A stretch of 64,000 bases of DNA, from assembly GCF_017357405.1 (NCBI RefSeq), contig NZ_CP071597.1, forward strand, positions 3,472,001 to 3,536,000, in the 5' to 3' direction. Position 1 is the stretch's first letter. Every line of letters begins with the position of its first letter. The notes under the pieces are model-generated. The model was not told where the DNA came from, made no database searches, and saw only the letters and a program-made list of their open reading frames with translations. Source of the stretch: Halomontanus rarus (GTDB lineage: Archaea > Halobacteriota > Halobacteria > Halobacteriales > Natrialbaceae). Position numbers and translations under genes: made by a program. Positions 26,083 to 34,141 of this stretch are shown here, piece by piece.

Positions 26083-27113
26083 GCGACGAACTCGACGCAC
26101 TCCTCGACGACGCAGAAGACGCCCTGACGAACCTCGAGGAACTGGACTTCGATCTCGATGGCGACGGTGAGAACGACGTGGTCGAAGCCCTCGACGACGA
26201 CCAACTCGAGTCGCTTCTCGGAAACGTCGATGCGCTCGTGGAGGTGGTCGACGAGGTCGGGGATATGATCGAGGCGATCGACTTCTCGGAACTGCCCGAG
26301 GCGGTCGATATGAGCGAGGTACTCGAAGCGATTCACGTCGGGGAGATTCCCAAGGCGATCCGGGAGGGTGACGCGGACGATGTGGTCAAACTCCGACAGT
26401 TGCTCAGGGCGATCAACCTGACAGAGCTCTGGAGCACCGCGAACGTTCGCGACCTGTGGCGGTCCAAGCGCAACCTCGATGACGCCGTCGACGACGTCGT
26501 GAACGAGAGCGAGGAGGGAAGTCTGCTCGAGGAGGCCGCCTCGTCGGTGTCGGAGCTGACCGACGACGGCGAGGGCGAGAGCGGAGATGGCGACGGATTC
26601 GTGGACGCGGGCAGTGACGCGGTCGCCGACGTAACCGACGACGTCGGCGACGCCGCGGCCGACGCGTACGGCTCGATGGACCTCAGGGACGGCGACGGAT
26701 TCGGCCTGAGCGCCGAGGATACGCAGGCCTACCAGACGATGATCCAGCGGCAGGCCCTAAAGGGGATCGACGAGTTTCGCGACGCGCTGTTGCTGACCCA
26801 CGAGAAGTTCCAGCAACTGTACGAGTTCAACCGCGAGAAGATGCGTCGCACGGATCGGGCGACCCACTCGCGGAACCCGACGGCGACCTCGACGATGCCG
26901 GTCGATCGAGCCGACGTCCCCAGCACGATCCGGTACTCGACGGTGCCCCAGGAGACACGCCTCTCGACGGCACCCAACCGCCGGCGGATCTACGGGCCGC
27001 GGTTCGAGCAGGAACTCGAGCGGCGGCGGTCGGAGTCCAAGTCCAAGTCCGAGTCCGAGTCCGGATCGGCGAGAGCCGACACCGAATCCGGAGGTGAGAC
27101 CGATGGTCGATGA
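26079..27113 (+). CDS. Unrecognised gvp-cluster protein in the gvpI position, 344 residues
   Basis: This gene sits where gvpI is expected, between gvpH and gvpJ, overlapping gvpH by four and gvpJ by eleven bases, so it is translationally embedded in the operon. It does not look like GvpI, which is a short basic protein. Residues 1-140 are acidic helices with repeat-like phrases (IDFSELPEAVDMSEVLEA, then RQLLRAINLTELW). Residues 145-210 are an Asp/Gly/Glu linker. Residues 215-265 are helical (MIQRQALKGIDEFRDALLL), and the C-terminal part is basic (NRRRIYGPRFEQELERRRSE), ending in a Ser/Lys/Glu repeat. Only that basic section might correspond to GvpI. A structural or scaffold role in gas vesicle assembly is inferred from position only. 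Confidence 0.8.
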   Translation: MSDELDALLDDAEDALTNLEELDFDLDGDGENDVVEALDDDQLESLLGNVDALVEVVDEVGDMIEAIDFSELPEAVDMSEVLEAIHVGEIPKAIREGDADDVVKLRQLLRAINLTELWSTANVRDLWRSKRNLDDAVDDVVNESEEGSLLEEAASSVSELTDDGEGESGDGDGFVDAGSDAVADVTDDVGDAAADAYGSMDLRDGDGFGLSAEDTQAYQTMIQRQALKGIDEFRDALLLTHEKFQQLYEFNREKMRRTDRATHSRNPTATSTMPVDRADVPSTIRYSTVPQETRLSTAPNRRRIYGPRFEQELERRRSESKSKSESESGSARADTESGGETDGR

Positions 27114-27717
27114 CTTCCAGCCGAGCAGGCAGAAAGCCGACCTCGCCGAGGTCGTCGAGATGCTCCTCGACAAGGGCGTCGTCCTCAACGCCGACATCGC
27201 CGTCTCCATCGGCGACACGCAGTTGCTCGGCATTCAGGTCCGCGCAGCCCTCGCGTCCTTCGAGACCGCGGCCAAGTACGGTCTCGAGTTCCCCGAGGGG
27301 ACCGACATGCGCCGTGTCGCCGAGGCGGCCGGCGAGCCGGAACTCGCCGAGGAGTACGCGGGACGACGGCCGCCGGTCGACCCGACTCGAGGCGTCAACG
27401 TCACTGCGGAGGACGTTGAGGTCGGTCGCGAAGGCGAAGGCGAAGGAGAGGGTGAAGGTGAAGCGGAGACTGGAGCTGGAGCCGACGACACCGACGACAC
27501 CGGAGACCGCAGTTCCGAACGACTCGGTGCGCGCCCCGATCCGGACCAGCCTAACAGCGGCGACGTCGACGTCTTCGAGGACGGGCCGCTGGATCTCGGC
27601 GAGGACGACGACTCCGAATCAGAATCCGACGATCAGGACCAGGACCAGGAATCGGATCAAGAACAGGACTCAGGCGACGAGGAGACAGCCACCGCCGAGA
27701 CGGAGGGATCCGACTGA
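27103..27717 (+). CDS. gvpJ: Gas vesicle protein GvpJ with long acidic tail
   Basis: A GvpA-like minor wall or assembly protein. The core at residues 10-75 (LAEVVEMLLDKGVVLNADIA, then LGIQVRAALASFETAAKYGL) matches the GvpA/J/M fold. From about residue 95 to 204 it is a Glu/Asp/Gln/Ser-rich tail including EGEGEGEGEGEAE and repeated DQ/DD units. Usual GvpJ is about 100-115 residues, so the tail nearly doubles it. ATG 27103 is used; it lies inside the end of the previous gene. The stop overlaps the start of gvpK (TGATGA). Confidence 0.93.
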   Translation: MVDDFQPSRQKADLAEVVEMLLDKGVVLNADIAVSIGDTQLLGIQVRAALASFETAAKYGLEFPEGTDMRRVAEAAGEPELAEEYAGRRPPVDPTRGVNVTAEDVEVGREGEGEGEGEGEAETGAGADDTDDTGDRSSERLGARPDPDQPNSGDVDVFEDGPLDLGEDDDSESESDDQDQDQESDQEQDSGDEETATAETEGSD

Positions 27718-28073
27718 TGACGACGATCGACATCGACGGTGAGGAGGCGGCAGACGGCGTCATGACCCTCGTCGTGACGGTCGTCGAACTGCTGGTCGAC
27801 GCCTTAGAGCGCGAGGCGGTCCGACGGATGGAGTCCGGCGACCTCTCCGACGAGGAAATCGAACGCCTCGGACAGCAACTCGCCGCAATCGAGGAGGAAA
27901 TCGAACAACTGAAAGAAGATCAGGGGATCGAAGACGGGGTCGAGGATCTCCGCGGCGACCTCGACGGCCTCGTCTCGGACATGATCGAGCGTCTCGATGA
28001 TGAGTCAGTTCCCGGACAGCAGCCGGGATACTCGGTGTACGGCGAGCCCGGAGCAGGAGGTGACGAGCGATGA
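27717..28073 (+). CDS. gvpK: Gas vesicle protein GvpK
   Basis: A 118-residue GvpK, one of the essential small gas vesicle proteins. The family core is visible as LVVTVVELLVDALEREAVRR, then GDLSDEEIERLGQQLAAIE and the coiled helix EEIEQLKEDQGI. It starts within the gvpJ stop and ends overlapping gvpL by four bases, so translation is probably coupled through J-K-L. The length is normal for the family and there is no obvious extension, only a short Gly/Pro-rich end. Confidence 0.93.
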   Translation: MTTIDIDGEEAADGVMTLVVTVVELLVDALEREAVRRMESGDLSDEEIERLGQQLAAIEEEIEQLKEDQGIEDGVEDLRGDLDGLVSDMIERLDDESVPGQQPGYSVYGEPGAGGDER

Positions 28074-29125
28074 ATCCGCGTTCACACGACCGCTCGAGCG
28101 AGGTGTCGGACGCCGGTGACGACGAGAATCCAGATACCGGGACGGCGAGAGACGACGAGTACACCGTCGACGGCGGCGGCCCGCCGGACGACGATCGGCC
28201 CCAGATCGACGAGGGCCGATACATCTACTGTCTGGTCTCGGTTTCCGACGACGATGACGAGGCCGTCGACTTCGAGACGACCGGCGTCGAGGGTGAACCC
28301 GTCTCGCTCGTCACCGTCGACGGGATCGGCGCGGTCGTCCACGAGTGTGACGACATCTACGACTCCGCGGATATCACCCGGATCCGGCGCTGGCTCGTCC
28401 GCCACCAGTCGGTCGTCGACGAGGCCGGCCAGGCGTTCGGGACGCCGCTTCCCTTCCAGTTCGATACGATCCTCCGGGGCGACGACGAGGTCGTTCGCGA
28501 GTGGATTCGAAGCGAGTTCGAGACGCTGGAGACGGTGCTCGACTCGCTGGCTGCCCACTGGGAGTACAGGGTCGAAGTCGTCCGGACCGATCCGATCGAC
28601 GATTCGACGCTCGCCGAACTGGACGACGAACTCTCCGCGCTCCGCGACCGGATCGACGAGGCCGGCGACGGGGCCGGGTTCTTGCTCGAGAAGCAGTACG
28701 AAAGCCGTGCGAAGGAAGTTCGGGCGAACAAGCGCACAATACTGGCCGACGACCTTCGCGACCGGCTCTCGGATCACGCACGCGAAGTCCACGAACTCGA
28801 GCGGACGCCGACGGCGACGCTCGGCGACGATACCGGAGACGATGACGACAAAGAGACGCTGTGCCGGCTGACTCTGCTGGCTCACGAAGACGAGGAGAGC
28901 GCGATCGGCACGGTGTTAGACGACGTGGCAGCCGAGGAGGGGATCGAGGTGCGGTTTACCGGTCCGTGGCCGCCGTACACGTTCGCGCCGGAACTCGGAG
29001 ACGGCGACAGCGACGCCGACGGCGGCGCTCGTGCTGACGGCCCCGCGGACGGGGACGAGACCCGAACCGAAAACGAAACCGAAGACGACCACACGCCGAA
29101 CCCGCACTCGACACACGACCGATGA
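28070..29125 (+). CDS. gvpL: Gas vesicle protein GvpL
   Basis: A 351-residue protein of the GvpF/L family, thought to be a central interaction hub in gas vesicle assembly. The core runs from GRYIYCLVSVSDDDDEAVDF (about residue 45) through the EVVREWIRSEFETLE helix region to TGPWPPYTFAPELG (about residue 305). A 40-residue acidic N-terminal extension and a 40-residue Asp/Glu/Thr-rich C-terminal tail lengthen it beyond the usual 270-290 residues. It overlaps gvpK upstream and gvpM downstream by four bases each. Confidence 0.93.
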   Translation: MNPRSHDRSSEVSDAGDDENPDTGTARDDEYTVDGGGPPDDDRPQIDEGRYIYCLVSVSDDDDEAVDFETTGVEGEPVSLVTVDGIGAVVHECDDIYDSADITRIRRWLVRHQSVVDEAGQAFGTPLPFQFDTILRGDDEVVREWIRSEFETLETVLDSLAAHWEYRVEVVRTDPIDDSTLAELDDELSALRDRIDEAGDGAGFLLEKQYESRAKEVRANKRTILADDLRDRLSDHAREVHELERTPTATLGDDTGDDDDKETLCRLTLLAHEDEESAIGTVLDDVAAEEGIEVRFTGPWPPYTFAPELGDGDSDADGGARADGPADGDETRTENETEDDHTPNPHSTHDR

Positions 29126-29529
29126 GACCGACGAAAGACGAGGACGGGCTGGTCGACCTGCTCGACGTGATCCTTCGGGACGGGGCGGTCCTTCGCGCCG
29201 ACGTCATCATCTCGGTCGCCGAGATCCCGCTCGTGGGAGTCAAACTCACGGCGGCGATCGCCGGGATGGAGACGATGACCGACTACGGCCTGTTCGAGGA
29301 GTGGGACACCAGCCGCCGGAACGCGGCGGTCGCGAGGCGCCAGTACGGCCATCGAGACCACGTAACGAGTAGGGTCGAAAACAGGGACAGAGACCGGGTC
29401 GGCGTCGGTTCCACTCCGAACTCGGGGACGATCTCGGTCGCTCCGCCGACCGACGGCGGGGGGCCATCTCGAGGACGCGTTCAGGGGGGAGAGGACGAGG
29501 AAGAAGAAGAGGAAGAGGAAGAAGAGTAG
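29122..29529 (+). CDS. gvpM: Gas vesicle protein GvpM with poly-Glu end
   Basis: The last gene of the rightward gvp unit. Residues 8-65 form a GvpA-like core (LVDLLDVILRDGAVLRADVI, then VAEIPLVGVKLTAAIAGMET). The following 70 residues are Arg/Asn/Ser-rich and end in ten consecutive glutamates. Typical GvpM is about 84 residues. GvpM is aggregation-prone and needs GvpL/H as partners, so an acidic tail may help solubility in high salt; this is inference. Codons in the poly-Glu run are GAA/GAG repeats that could slip in length. Confidence 0.93.
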   Translation: MRPTKDEDGLVDLLDVILRDGAVLRADVIISVAEIPLVGVKLTAAIAGMETMTDYGLFEEWDTSRRNAAVARRQYGHRDHVTSRVENRDRDRVGVGSTPNSGTISVAPPTDGGGPSRGRVQGGEDEEEEEEEEEE

Positions 29530-29658
29530 CGGCCCGAGAGCGGCCGAACGGTCGGCCGGCGGAGTACACGGTACACGAATACGAATCGATTCGGCCACGG
29601 GTCGGAGTCGACTGGCAACCGTTCGGCCGGTTCGCACCCACGGCGTGGGGTGTCGGAG

Positions 29659-29874
29659 TCAGGCGTGCTTCGGACGTTCTTTGGTGAGCTGGACGTCGCC
29701 GCTGACGGCGGTCCCGTCCTCGTCTTCGGTGTACGTGTACATCCCGGTCCCACCGCAGAGCGTACACTCGTAGGTCTCGGAGATCTCGTTGATCATCTCG
29801 CCGTCTTCGAAGTAGACGCGACTCTGGGTGATCTGCAGGAACTGCGGGGTCTCGCACTTGGTGCACTCGATCAT
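29659..29874 (-). CDS. Small zinc-ribbon-like protein, 71 residues
   Basis: A short protein with two CxxC pairs: CTKCETPQF near residue 4 and CTLCGGTGMYTY near residue 37, separated by an acidic beta-rich segment. This is the layout of a small treble-clef or zinc-ribbon protein. The second pair with GGTG resembles the DnaJ-type CxxCxGxG unit. It is convergent with gvpM, 130 bases away, but nothing ties it to gas vesicles. A nucleic-acid- or protein-binding role is possible. Full-length orthologues are common in haloarchaea from memory, but I cannot name the family. Confidence 0.75.
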   Translation of the reverse strand: MIECTKCETPQFLQITQSRVYFEDGEMINEISETYECTLCGGTGMYTYTEDEDGTAVSGDVQLTKERPKHA

Positions 29875-30436
29875 ACATCAGCGGACACCTGCACCGGTAG
29901 TAGTTATCCGGCTGGTAACGCTGTGGGGCTGTATGCTATGGCTGACTTACCTGCCGTGTGGGACCGATTACCGATCGTTCACCCCGCAGCGATCCCGACC
30001 GATTGCCGATCGTTGATCTCTCGAGATAAGCTGCCCATAACCACCGGAGTGCGGGCGGCTACGGGTGGTGGCCGACGGGTTCGACCGGCGACCGAGAGAC
30101 GGGTTCGACGGTGGTTTTATGCCGGTTACTTCGCCGAAGGGTCCAGTTTATCGGGGCTCGTCGCACTTCTGTCGCCACTCGACTCGGGGCCCGCGTTCGC
30201 CGTCGGTATCGGTTCCCGTCGCGACGAGCCCGGGAGCGGTCCGGTCGCTCTCGAGGACGGGGCTGGAGACGAGACCGATACCGAGGAGGAAGACGAAATG
30301 AACGAACGATACTGAGGAGGTGGAGGAGGACGAAACTGGACGTCGCCGCCCACCAGTCAGAACTACCTCGAGACCGGAAACCGGCGTCTCCCGCCGCCAC
30401 CGGTCCTTTGTAGTTGGTGGCGCTCGAAGGGCCGGT
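29875..30436. other. 562-base stretch with at most a weak acidic reading frame
   Basis: No clear gene. A plus-strand frame from about ATG 29938 to 30315 could give a 125-residue protein; only its last third (PLDSGPAFAVGIGSRRDEP, then an acidic Glu/Asp end) looks like real haloarchaeal coding sequence. The first part reads as shadow. GGTTTTATGCC near 30113-30123 could be a TATA box for a short transcript. The end of the stretch is the upstream region of the glutaredoxin gene. Confidence 0.25.
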
Positions 30437-30676
30437 ATGTCGATTACTCTGTACCAACTCGACGGCTGTCCGTACTGCGAAAAGGTCGCCGACCGTCTCG
30501 ACGAACTCGACGTCGACTACGAGACCGCCTGGACCGACGCGATGCACTCGGACCGAAACGAGGTCAAGCGCGTCTCGGGTCAACGTGGCGTCCCCGTCCT
30601 AGTCGACGAGGACCGCGGCGTGACGATGTCCGAATCGGCCAACATCCTCGAGTACGTCGAACGGACGCTCGCGTAA
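30437..30676 (+). CDS. Glutaredoxin-like protein
   Basis: A 79-residue thioredoxin-fold protein with active site CPYC at residues 10-13 (YQLDGCPYCEKV), the cis-proline loop GVPVLVDEDRG, and a C-terminal helix SANILEYVERTL. This layout fits glutaredoxins or the N-terminal domain of glutathione S-transferases. Haloarchaea use gamma-glutamylcysteine instead of glutathione, so its natural reductant is probably that thiol. ATG 30437 is chosen because the domain begins right there; upstream in-frame translation is arginine-rich. A second gene of this type is at 45676. Confidence 0.88.
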   Translation: MSITLYQLDGCPYCEKVADRLDELDVDYETAWTDAMHSDRNEVKRVSGQRGVPVLVDEDRGVTMSESANILEYVERTLA

Positions 30677-31171
30677 GAGTCGAGGTCGAAGCCAAGTCGG
30701 AGTCGAAATCGAGTCGGAATTGGAACCGGAAATCCGTACTCGAGCGCTCGTCAGTATCCCAACCCGCTTTTTCGACTGTCACACATCCTTTCCGTCGAAA
30801 ACGCGACCACGGACGGTCACCGTAGGCAATTTCTAGACGTGTCGTATGCGGTCCCTGTCTCCGTTCTCGAGTGGCTACTGTCAGCGAAGTAGATGCATAA
30901 CAAAGGGTGAGACTCGCCTTTCGTTGACACGCGGGGATGAAACGCCCCGTCGGGTGAACGTTCGGCGCAGACCACGACGCGCTGACCGGCCATTTGCCGT
31001 GCGTTCGTTCCCGGATCGCTCGGAAGTGGACTCGCCCCCGCTTCGAGTTAGCTCATGTCTCTCACACACGGGCGGGTCCCGCCCCCGCCCGGTTTCACAC
31101 GCCCGAGTGGCGACACGCCTGTCGGTGTCGGTATCGGTATCGGTGTCACCGTTCCGTCGTCCTCGGTCCCG
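30677..31171. other. 495-base gene-poor stretch; weak C/D-box-like motif and GTCGGTATCG repeats
   Basis: No gene is supported. At about 30932-30989 there is a C-box-like GGATGA (30935-30940) and, 41 bases later, a D-box CTGA (30982-30985) flanked by CGG/CCG that could pair. This is a weak candidate for a C/D guide RNA. Further right (about 31115-31150) is a short GTCGGTATCG tandem repeat. The right end lies after the 3' end of the R2lox-like gene. Confidence 0.3.
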
Positions 31172-32071
31172 CTATTTATCGCGGCCGTCCCCACGCTCGA
31201 GACTGACGAGGTCGTCGACGCTCGGAAACGCGGTCGAATCATCGAGAATCTGGTCCATCCGTTCGGCGTGTTTCCGCGTCGCGTACGCGGCGAGTTTCTC
31301 GGCGACTGAGCCGTCTTCGTCGACGGTCGCCTCGCTCACGACTTCCGTCGCGAGGTCGGCGAGGTCCGCGACCGTCTCCTCGACGAGCGTCGGTTCGACG
31401 CCGCGGTCGTGGACGAGCGTCTTCAGTTTCCACATGCCGAATCCGACGTGGCGGCCTTCGTCCGCCCGAATCCGTGAGAAGCCCTCCACGAGCCCCGGCA
31501 TCGACGGGGCGGCCTCTCGACTGAACTCCGTCTGGACGCTGTAGTAGCCCGTCTGCGCGAGGATTCCCTCGATGGCGAGGTGGTAGTGACAGTACGCTCG
31601 CGCTCGATTCTCGAGAGTGTCCGCCGTGAGCAACCGGTTCATCGCCCGCTCGTTTCGCTCGAGGAGTTCCACGTACGCGGCCGGGAACCAGCGCTCGTCG
31701 GTCGGGCTGGTCGGCTCGAGTCCGCGTCGACGTTCTTCGGGCGTGACGACGGTGTCCCAGTAGCGCTCGAAGTAGTCGGCGTGTTTGGCTTCGTCGTAGA
31801 GTTGCGTGCTGACGTAGAGTTGGTCGGTGACGTTCTCGAGGACCGAGGCGAGCGGCACGAGGTCCTCGGTGACGGCCTCCTCGCCGGCGCCGAAGAGTGC
31901 GAGCGTCCGCCGGAGCCCCTCGAACTCGGCGTCGGGGAGAGCGGCGATGGCGTCCCGATCCGTCGAGAGATCGATCTCGTGAGGGTCCCAGTGGCGTTCG
32001 ACCGCGTTTCGGTAGTAGCGATAGGAGCGACGCTCGAGGTCGAGTCGGGGGTTCGGCGCTCGTGTCGTCAT
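31172..32071 (-). CDS. R2-like ligand-binding oxidase (R2lox-like) or R2-type ribonucleotide reductase subunit
   Basis: A 299-residue ferritin-like di-metal protein. Metal ligands are readable as Glu64 (GAGEEAV), Glu94-Ala-Lys-His97, Glu168 (LAIEGILAQTGYY) and Glu205-Gly-Arg-His208. Val67 lies three residues after Glu64 and Tyr163 five before Glu168, the positions of the Val-Tyr ether crosslink in R2lox proteins. This favours an R2lox oxidase over a true class I reductase subunit. A canonical R2 radical Tyr and a C-terminal peptide for binding an R1 subunit are not evident. No R1 gene is nearby. The reaction of R2lox proteins is unknown; they bind a long-chain fatty acid-like ligand and a Mn/Fe centre. 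Confidence 0.8.
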   Translation of the reverse strand: MTTRAPNPRLDLERRSYRYYRNAVERHWDPHEIDLSTDRDAIAALPDAEFEGLRRTLALFGAGEEAVTEDLVPLASVLENVTDQLYVSTQLYDEAKHADYFERYWDTVVTPEERRRGLEPTSPTDERWFPAAYVELLERNERAMNRLLTADTLENRARAYCHYHLAIEGILAQTGYYSVQTEFSREAAPSMPGLVEGFSRIRADEGRHVGFGMWKLKTLVHDRGVEPTLVEETVADLADLATEVVSEATVDEDGSVAEKLAAYATRKHAERMDQILDDSTAFPSVDDLVSLERGDGRDK

Positions 32072-32216
32072 CGGTGAGTGTTCAAACGGACTGCAAAAAA
32101 CGGTGTCGAGTTCGGATCGTGAGATGGTTCGTGGCCGATCGGACTACTGACGACAGTCGCGGCCCGGCGACGCCGACACCCACAGTCTTCAAGACACTCC
32201 CCTCGAACTATCGGCT

Positions 32217-33974
32217 ATGCGACTCGAGGAGTACTGGGGGGTCGGTCCGAAGACGCGCGAGACGCTGGTCGAAGAACTCGGTGCCGAGCGGGCGGTGCGG
32301 GCCATCGAGAGCGGCGACGTCCGCGCGCTCGCCGACGCCGGACTCCCCAGAGGACGGGCGACAAGAATCCTCCGGCGTGCGACCGGCGGTGCCGGAATGG
32401 ACACGCTGGCGACGAGCGACGCACGCGCGGCGTACAAGGAACTGCTCGATCTGGCGGTCGAACACGCCGTCACCGACCGCGCCGCAGACCGCATTCGCGT
32501 GCTCACGCCGTTGACGGACCGCGAGGCCATGGACGAGCGTCTGGACTCGGTGCTGGCCGCCCGCGACGCCTGGGCCGAACTGCCTGCTGAGGACCGCGAG
32601 GCCGTCCTCGCGGCGTACGATCGGTACGACGATCGCGACGGCAGCGAACGCGCCGCGGTCGAGGCCGCTCTCGCCTTGCTCGAGGCCGACGTCGACTCCG
32701 GGCCGTTCGAGACGATCGCCGACCTCGAGCGGGAGACGTTGGCGGAGGCGAGCGCGGCGCTGTCGGCGCTCGACGGTGACGGTCGGAACCGGGTCCGCGA
32801 GGGTGCGGACGACGAACTCGACCGCCTCCGGACGGCGCTGGGTGCGGTCGAGGACATGGACGCCAACGCGCTCGAGGTTATCGAGGACCTCCGCGCGGAC
32901 GGCGTCCACGACGTGCAGGGCTTTCGCGACGCGTTCGAGGACCGACTGCTCTCGGAGACGCAGGTCACCATCGACCGGGTGCGGGAGGCGATGCCGACCG
33001 ACGCCGCCGACGCGACGGACTTCGTCGGCGGCACGCTCCGGAGGCTCCGGTCGGACCTTCGAGAGGCCGTCGACGAGCGCGAGGAAACCGTCGCGACCGA
33101 GTTCGAGGAGACGCTCGAGGCCGCGAGCGAGGACGTCTCGCAGGCCGTCTCGGCGGTCGACGAGATCGCCTTCCACCTCTCGCTGGCGCGGTTCGCACTG
33201 GCGTACGACTGTACGCGGCCGCGGTTTATCGGGGGAGACCGGGCCGCCGTCTCCGTCGTCGGCGCGCGCAACCTCACGGTCGCCGCCCGCGACGGCGAGT
33301 CCGTCCAGCCGATCACGTACGCGCTGGGCGACCACGACGTCGCGGACGTTCCCGACGGCGACCGCGTCGCCGTCCTGACGGGGGCCAACAGCGGCGGGAA
33401 GACCACGCTGCTCGAGACCCTCTGTCAGGTCGTCCTGCTGGCGACGATGGGGCTCCCGGTCCCCGCCGAGCGCGCCGAGGTGACCCCCGTCGACGCGCTC
33501 GTCTTCCACCGACGTCACGCCAGTTTCAACGCGGGCGTCCTCGAGTCCACCCTGCGGTCGATCGTTCCGCCCCTCTCCGGCGGCGGCCGGACGCTGATGC
33601 TGGTCGACGAGTTCGAGGCGATTACCGAACCCGGCAGCGCGGCGGACCTGCTCCACGGGCTGGTGACGCTGACCGTCGGTCGTGACGCGCTGGGCGTGTT
33701 CGTCACCCACCTCGCGGACGATCTGGAGCCCCTTCCCGAGGAGGCCCGCGTCGACGGCATCTTCGCGGAGGGATTGAGCCCGGACCTCGAGTTACAGGTG
33801 GACTACCAGCCCCGCTTCGGTACCGTCGGCCGGTCGACGCCGGAGTTCATCGTCTCGCGGCTGGTCGCCGACGCCGCCGACCGGACCGAACGCGCCGGGT
33901 TCGAGACGCTCGCGGAGGCGGTCGGCAACGACGTCGTCCAGCGGACGCTGGCAGACGCACGCTGGGACGCGTGA
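32217..33974 (+). CDS. MutS2/MutS5-like DNA-binding ATPase with N-terminal helix-hairpin-helix
   Basis: A 585-residue MutS-family protein without the mismatch-reading N-terminal domain. It starts with a helix-hairpin-helix-like segment (EYWGVGPKTRETLVEELG), followed by a long helical lever and clamp region (about 60-330). The ATPase follows: Walker A LTGANSGGKTTLLETL near residue 390, the Walker B region GGGRTLMLVDEFEAITEPGS, and the FVTHLADDL switch. There is no C-terminal Smr nuclease domain, which separates it from bacterial MutS2. The LVDEFEA Walker B differs from the usual DE-x-G of MutS. Its role (recombination control or branched-DNA processing) is inferred from the family only. Confidence 0.88.
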   Translation: MRLEEYWGVGPKTRETLVEELGAERAVRAIESGDVRALADAGLPRGRATRILRRATGGAGMDTLATSDARAAYKELLDLAVEHAVTDRAADRIRVLTPLTDREAMDERLDSVLAARDAWAELPAEDREAVLAAYDRYDDRDGSERAAVEAALALLEADVDSGPFETIADLERETLAEASAALSALDGDGRNRVREGADDELDRLRTALGAVEDMDANALEVIEDLRADGVHDVQGFRDAFEDRLLSETQVTIDRVREAMPTDAADATDFVGGTLRRLRSDLREAVDEREETVATEFEETLEAASEDVSQAVSAVDEIAFHLSLARFALAYDCTRPRFIGGDRAAVSVVGARNLTVAARDGESVQPITYALGDHDVADVPDGDRVAVLTGANSGGKTTLLETLCQVVLLATMGLPVPAERAEVTPVDALVFHRRHASFNAGVLESTLRSIVPPLSGGGRTLMLVDEFEAITEPGSAADLLHGLVTLTVGRDALGVFVTHLADDLEPLPEEARVDGIFAEGLSPDLELQVDYQPRFGTVGRSTPEFIVSRLVADAADRTERAGFETLAEAVGNDVVQRTLADARWDA

Positions 33975-34141
33975 CTCGTCGGGGGTTCGGACCCCGTGTT
34001 TCCGCGGTCATTCGGACCTCCGATTCTATTTTCGTTTTCGTTTCCGTTTCCGTTCCCGATCTCACTCTCGATCTCACTTTCACACCCCTACACGTTCGTC
34101 GCAGGGGCAGAACTAATACTGAGCAGAGACCTACTCCCGTC
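33975..34141. promoter_or_regulatory. Upstream region of the HTH-10 regulator with TTTTCGTTTCCG repeat tract
   Basis: Between the MutS-like gene and the regulator lies a pyrimidine-rich hexamer tract (about 34029-34082) built on TTTCCG and CGATCTCACT units. A TATA-like AACTAATAC is near 34111-34119, about 27 bases before the GTG at 34142, which supports that start. Confidence 0.4.

Noticed and set aside
30908..31150. CRISPR-like short repeats in the 30.7-31.2 kb gap
   Set aside because: Repeats are short tandem decamers without regular spacers; no cas genes are near.
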